Below, one piece after another: positions 60,215 through 64,000 of a stretch of DNA of 64,000 bases. The notes below the pieces were generated by a model, which worked only from the letters and a program-made list of their open reading frames with translations, was not told the DNA's origin and did not search any database. Where the stretch lies: the NCBI GenBank assembly GCA_964036295.1, contig OZ038465.1:6889667-6953666 (forward strand), in the 5' to 3' direction. Origin of the DNA: Plumapathes pennacea (taxonomy: Eukaryota; Cnidaria; Anthozoa; Antipatharia; Myriopathidae). The position numbers were made by a program, and so were the translations under genes. The stretch's first letter is position 1; each line of letters starts with the position of its first letter.

Positions 60215-60600
60215 AGGCCCCGTCCACACTACGCCGGATAAATTTGAAAACGCAACTTTATTCTTACGGTTAGGCCTACCGTCCACACTAATCTGGATAA
60301 ATTGTCCACGAAAACGGAACTTTTCGAAAACGCTCTTCAAAGTGGATAAATTTGAAAACGCCGGCTTTGCGTTTTGGTGTGGACGAAAAACATTTTGAAA
60401 ACGGAACTTTTCGAAAACTCTGACTCACGTGGTCACGTCAAGTGGTTTCAAAGATTGTCCGGACGTTTGTAGAGCAATAACAATACATTTGGGCCCGGAA
60501 ACATTTTATCCGTTTTCCAGTGTGGACGGAAAACATTTCTTGCGTTTTCAGAGTGAAAGTTGTGTTTTCAAATTTATCCGGCCTAGTGTGGACGGGGCCT
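60215..60600. mobile_element. MITE nested inside the foldback element
   Basis: The ends AGGCCCCGTCCACACTA and TAGTGTGGACGGGGCCT are perfect inverted repeats enclosing 386 bp with several GGATAAATTTGAAAACG blocks. It has no coding capacity. A clear target duplication is not visible. A related GTTTACGCGGATACGTTTTC-type sequence is in the HUWE1 intron at about 8508-8660. Confidence 0.8.
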
Positions 60601-60879
60601 TTTAAAAGAGCCAAATCTGTTCGGTAGGGTCACGAGTTTGAGTTAAATACAGCACGCTGTGTCACGTTGTCTACAGCCGACGCTGACACGTGATTCGTCA
60701 CGCAAGGGACATATTTGTGTGTACTTTACGCCTTGTGGTCGGCGTTTTCTTCAAAGTGTTTGTTTTTTAAAATGACGCTAGTGAAATTTTTACACTTCAT
60801 CATGGGTGCATGATATTGCGTTTTAAATTTAAAATGACAATAAAATGACGTTACAGTCACGTGAGGAGCTTATTTTGAC

Positions 60880-61010
60880 TCGTAGTCATTCGTGGTCACT
60901 CGTGGTCATTCGTGGTCACTCGTGGTCACTCGTGGTCACTCGTGGTCATTCGTGGTCACTCGTGGTCACTCGTGGTCATTCGTGGTCACTCGTGGTCACT
61001 CGTGTGTTCT
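60880..61010. repeat. Tandem decamer array, right arm
   Basis: About 13 copies of GTCACTCGTG with GTCATTCGTG variants, the reverse complement of the left-arm decamer. Confidence 0.9.
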
Positions 61011-61033
61011 TTTAGTCACTATCTGATTTTCAC

Positions 61034-61185
61034 ACCGTTTGTTTTATTCAAACAAACATGTAATGGGTCAGAGTCCGTAACACAGCGAAACATTAACTGT
61101 ATTTACAAGGATATAGTGATATATATTATTGATTTTTCCAACACTCCGCATTTTCCATAAAAATTACAAAGACTCCGCATTTTCC

Positions 61186-61221
<36 letters not shown>

Positions 61222-62138
61222 CACTCCGCGTTTTCCATAATAAATACGTCACACTCCGCATTTTCCATCCAACCCGCTATCACTCATATGCAGTTGTCAT
61301 TCTTCCGGACTTGCTTATGAGTTCAACTGTCTTGGTCATGTTCGTCCTCCACCTTTGATTGACTGGTAGGCGTATGACGCCAACATTGTTTGCACATAAT
61401 GAATTCCCAATAAAATGAGTTATTCGTGAAATGGACATACGGGTGGATTCATGTTGTGAAAAATTACCCATAGGTGAACATTTGGAAGGAACGGTATTAA
61501 ACGATAGAAATCGTGGGTCAGTCAGTTCAGAGGATGTTAGTTTAGGCTTTCGAAACGATTAATGCGCAGTTTGGCATAAATTCAACCAGAGCCGTTGTCC
61601 CAGGGCTGCCTTCACACGAACACAAACGTTAAGAGTTTGGTCGTCCGAATTCAGATCATTTCGAGATCACTGTCGATGTAGTATTCATTGTCGTTCTTCT
61701 CAAAAGCCTAGCGGAGAATCTGAAATGTTTGGTACAAAACAAAAATATACATTTTGGGATCTGTGGAGCTTGGAAGCAAGCCAGTGCACATTAAACGTTA
61801 TCTGCATGTGTCAACACCTCTGCGGGTGTGATCTCACACGTTGATGTAAAAGTGACAAGTTGATAGTAGGCACTGAACGCCCTCGTTTTCCCATCTTTTC
61901 TTCCATTTTTCTAACTTCCAGTTGTTGAATTTCATGTCATTAATACATAATATTGACATAACTTGTTCCGTTGTTTCACCGTTTCGTGTTTTATTAATAC
62001 CCCACGTTGACAGTTTACAGTGAGGTGAAAAAGGAAATGTGGAAGGGGAAGGAAAAGATTAAATATCTATAAACACCTACTCACACAAAACAAGGCATAA
62101 ACAAAAACTCACGCGAGCATATACACGTATACAAAAGA
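61034..62138. other. Intergenic, simple repeats only
   Basis: Positions about 61136-61270 hold four copies of a CACTCCGCATTTTCCAT unit interrupted by a run of about 29 A. No gene is recognised in the rest. Confidence 0.7.
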
Positions 62139-62414
62139 ACACCCCTCTGCAACAGACCTGGTGAGATTTTTCCCCTCCCTGAAGAAATTTTAGCCTACCT
62201 GGGCCCTGGTGAACTTTTTGATTCTACTTGCCCAGTTTTTGTCCTCCCTGGTGTACTTTTTACCTCCCTGGTGGAATCTCAATAAAACATGTTATAGTAT
62301 TTACATGTATAAATAAGAAATTTTAACAACCTGGTGGAAAATTTCTGACCGGCGAAGTTTTTACCGAAAACCTGTAAACATCCAGATTTCACCAGGTCTG
62401 TTACAGAGGGGTGT
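62139..62414. mobile_element. MITE upstream of the serpin gene
   Basis: The ends ACACCCCTCTGCAACAGACC and a GGTCTGTTACAGAGGGGTGT terminus are inverted repeats. Several CCTCCCTGGTG-type blocks fill the 276-bp interior. It ends about 155 bp before the serpin start codon. Confidence 0.8.
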
Positions 62415-62569
62415 AAAAAATACAAGGATTCACTGAGACACATCTTGCCCGTCAATGGCACCCTGCCATCAGTGTTGACAGAGATAAACTTGACACTCTG
62501 TAACGCCCCCTTCTGTGTGGATTTAAGCCATAATTACGATTTCTGCACGTAGAAACTGAAGGTTCCGCG

Positions 62570-63829
62570 ATGATGAACGTTTCGCGTATCTCTGTTCTGT
62601 TGTTCGCTCTGATACTTGCTCTGGTGGTGCGCTGTCGTGCTTCCGGCAAGAAGTACGACCTCCCCGTACGAACCAGCAACCGATTCGCCATCAAATTGCA
62701 CCAACTCTTGGCTTCAGATGGCGCATACAAAGACGGTAACATCATATTTTCTCCGATGAGTCTCTCGATGGCTTTGGGCATGGTCCGCTTGGGAACACGA
62801 GGCAACACTTCAAACCAGATTGATGGGGTGTTCCACTGGAATAACACAAAAAGCATTCTAAACGTTCACACCGGCTTCAGGTATCTTCGCAAGATGTTGA
62901 CTTCTTCCAAGCTGTCAAAGAACAAGGCCTATAAGTTGAGCATTGCCAATCGCATCTGGGCCGCAGACGGTTTTCGCATTTTGGCGGAGCTAAAGAACAA
63001 TACGCGCCAATACTACGGTGCGGGTGTCGCAACAAGCGACTTCACGAATCCGCGAGCCAGAGAAAAGATCAACAACTGGGTAGACGGAAGAACAAATGGG
63101 AAAATCAAGAACCTTATCCCACTGGGATTTCTTGATCCCCTGACAAGAATGGTCGTGGTTAATGCCATGTATTTCAAGGGGGCCTGGCAGAAAGCTTTCA
63201 ATCCTGCGTTCACAGCGGAGTTTGATTCTTCCAGCGGGAGAAAAAATCAGGTGATGAAAGTGAAGATGATGGCAATGCCGCGAGCGGAACTGAATTATTT
63301 TGAGGATACAAATGCAAAGTGTCAAATCTTAGAGCTCCATTACAAAGGCAACGATGCATCCATGGTGGTTGTCTTGCCGCGGAAGAGAGCGGGGTCCAAC
63401 ATTCATCTGCTGGAAGAAAGCCTCAGCTACGGGAAGCTACGTCGCTGGATGAAGAACCTGAGAAAGAAGAACGTGACAGTGTACCTGCCAAAGTTCAAAC
63501 TGTCCCAGGACCTGAGGGTGAAATCATTCTTGGAGAAAATGGGAATCGTCGACTTGTTCACTCCCAACCTTGCAGATTTGTCCGGCATAACGGAGAACAA
63601 CTCTGGCCTCTTCGTAAAACACCTCCTGCACAAGGCATTTGTCCAAGTGGATGAACAAGGAACCGAGGCTGCCGCTGCGAGTGGAATGATCGTCAGTGTG
63701 AGAAGCTACAATCCCCGTCGCATCCTGTTTCGCGCGGATCGGCCTTTTCTGTTCTATATTCACCACAAAATTACCAACACGATTTTGTTGATGGGCCGAG
63801 TTAAGAAACCGACCTTAGACGGGCTGTAG
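62570..63829 (+). CDS. Secreted inhibitory serpin, single exon
   Basis: The 419 residues are the usual serpin length with no visible intron. The ATG at 62570 is followed by a second ATG; either starts a signal peptide (ISVLLFALILALVV, cleavage near residue 25), so the protein is probably secreted. Family motifs are present: FSPMSLSMALGMVRLGTRG, NAMYFKGAW and the C-terminal FRADRPFLFYIHH. The hinge EQGTEAAAASG has the small residues needed for loop insertion, so it should be inhibitory. The reactive bond by hinge counting is Arg378-Ser379 (VSVRSYNP), as in antithrombin, which implies trypsin-like protease targets. Several Asn-X-Ser/Thr sites (NTS, NNT, NVT) may carry glycans. No heparin-binding function is claimed. 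Confidence 0.95.
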   Translation: MMNVSRISVLLFALILALVVRCRASGKKYDLPVRTSNRFAIKLHQLLASDGAYKDGNIIFSPMSLSMALGMVRLGTRGNTSNQIDGVFHWNNTKSILNVHTGFRYLRKMLTSSKLSKNKAYKLSIANRIWAADGFRILAELKNNTRQYYGAGVATSDFTNPRAREKINNWVDGRTNGKIKNLIPLGFLDPLTRMVVVNAMYFKGAWQKAFNPAFTAEFDSSSGRKNQVMKVKMMAMPRAELNYFEDTNAKCQILELHYKGNDASMVVVLPRKRAGSNIHLLEESLSYGKLRRWMKNLRKKNVTVYLPKFKLSQDLRVKSFLEKMGIVDLFTPNLADLSGITENNSGLFVKHLLHKAFVQVDEQGTEAAAASGMIVSVRSYNPRRILFRADRPFLFYIHHKITNTILLMGRVKKPTLDGL

Positions 63830-64000
63830 GAGACCCACAGAACGAGCCTTACATCGCGGGAGAAAACAATATATATATGGCTGATTTGACGTTTATAGGT
63901 AATTTAGACGATAGTATCGCAATTTAGAATGTGCAAGACAAAAAAAATAGGGCACCATTAAATAGCAAGACCATATAAACCTATTTTTCCCCCTGAGTTT
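63830..64000 (+). other. 3' flank of the serpin gene
   Basis: An ATTAAA at 63957-63962 is a possible polyadenylation signal about 130 bases after the stop codon. Nothing else is recognisable. Confidence 0.35.

Larger units (their letters stand above)
59232..61023. mobile_element. Foldback element with decamer-repeat arms (Mutator/Rehavkus-like, non-autonomous)
   Basis: The element spans 1,792 bp. Its ends GATAGTGACTAAAAG and CTTTTAGTCACTATC are perfect inverted repeats. They are flanked by the 10-bp direct repeat TGATTTTCAC (59222-59231 and 61024-61033). Each arm, about 290-310 bp, opens with a tandem array of CACGAGTGAC (left, about 59251-59390) or its complement (right, about 60880-61010) and continues through CGCCGACCACAAGGCGTAAA. 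A 9-11-bp duplication is typical of Mutator-like elements, and minisatellite arms are described for the Rehavkus group. No transposase is encoded. Confidence 0.88.

Noticed and set aside
59184-61160. Frames encoding repeated Trp-Ser-Leu-Val-Val-Thr-Arg-Gly-His units
   Set aside because: They are translations of the decamer arrays in the foldback arms, not protein genes.

Overview
This window is animal nuclear DNA. It has long AT-rich introns with GT-AG junctions, one serpin that appears intronless, and a high density of short inverted-repeat transposons. The gene content (HUWE1, MCM2, a LRR-Roc-COR-Death protein, a secreted M14 carboxypeptidase, a secreted serpin), an intact BEL/Pao element and the style of the dispersed repeats suggest an anthozoan cnidarian, most likely a stony coral. 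That assignment is an inference from overall character; no species marker is present.

Layout. 1-24,841 (minus): the N-terminal half of HUWE1, a giant HECT ubiquitin ligase, in about 42 exons from the start codon through the DUF908/DUF913 armadillo region, UBA, UIM, WWE and a BH3-like motif; the HECT domain lies off the left edge. Seven of its introns carry repeated, structured, same-strand RNA-like units: five with H/ACA snoRNA architecture in two sequence families, and two with box C/D-like architecture and a 13-nt match to a conserved 18S rRNA segment. 26,889-35,278 (minus): a complete MCM2 replicative helicase gene of about 19 exons, with two minisatellites in its introns. 36,228-37,033: a Harbinger-like MITE split by a perfectly palindromic 365-bp element. 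37,493-43,301 (plus): a complete BEL/Pao LTR retrotransposon with two LTRs that look identical, a tRNA-Tyr primer site, a 5-bp target duplication and one open gag-pol frame.

44,198-47,663 (minus): a two-exon LRR-Roc-COR-Death receptor-like protein. 50,658-55,896 (minus): a complete ten-exon prepro-carboxypeptidase of the M14A family whose specificity-pocket residue is lysine. 59,232-61,023: a foldback element with 10-bp target duplications and arms built of a tandem decamer, resembling Mutator/Rehavkus types. 62,570-63,829 (plus): a single-exon secreted serpin with an Arg-Ser reactive centre.

The genes do not form an operon or pathway. HUWE1 and MCM2 are housekeeping genes in tandem on the minus strand; the Death-domain ROCO protein, the carboxypeptidase and the serpin are a signalling protein and two secreted proteins. 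Exon joins given exactly were checked for GT-AG and reading frame by eye; those marked approximate were inferred from similarity to remembered family sequences.
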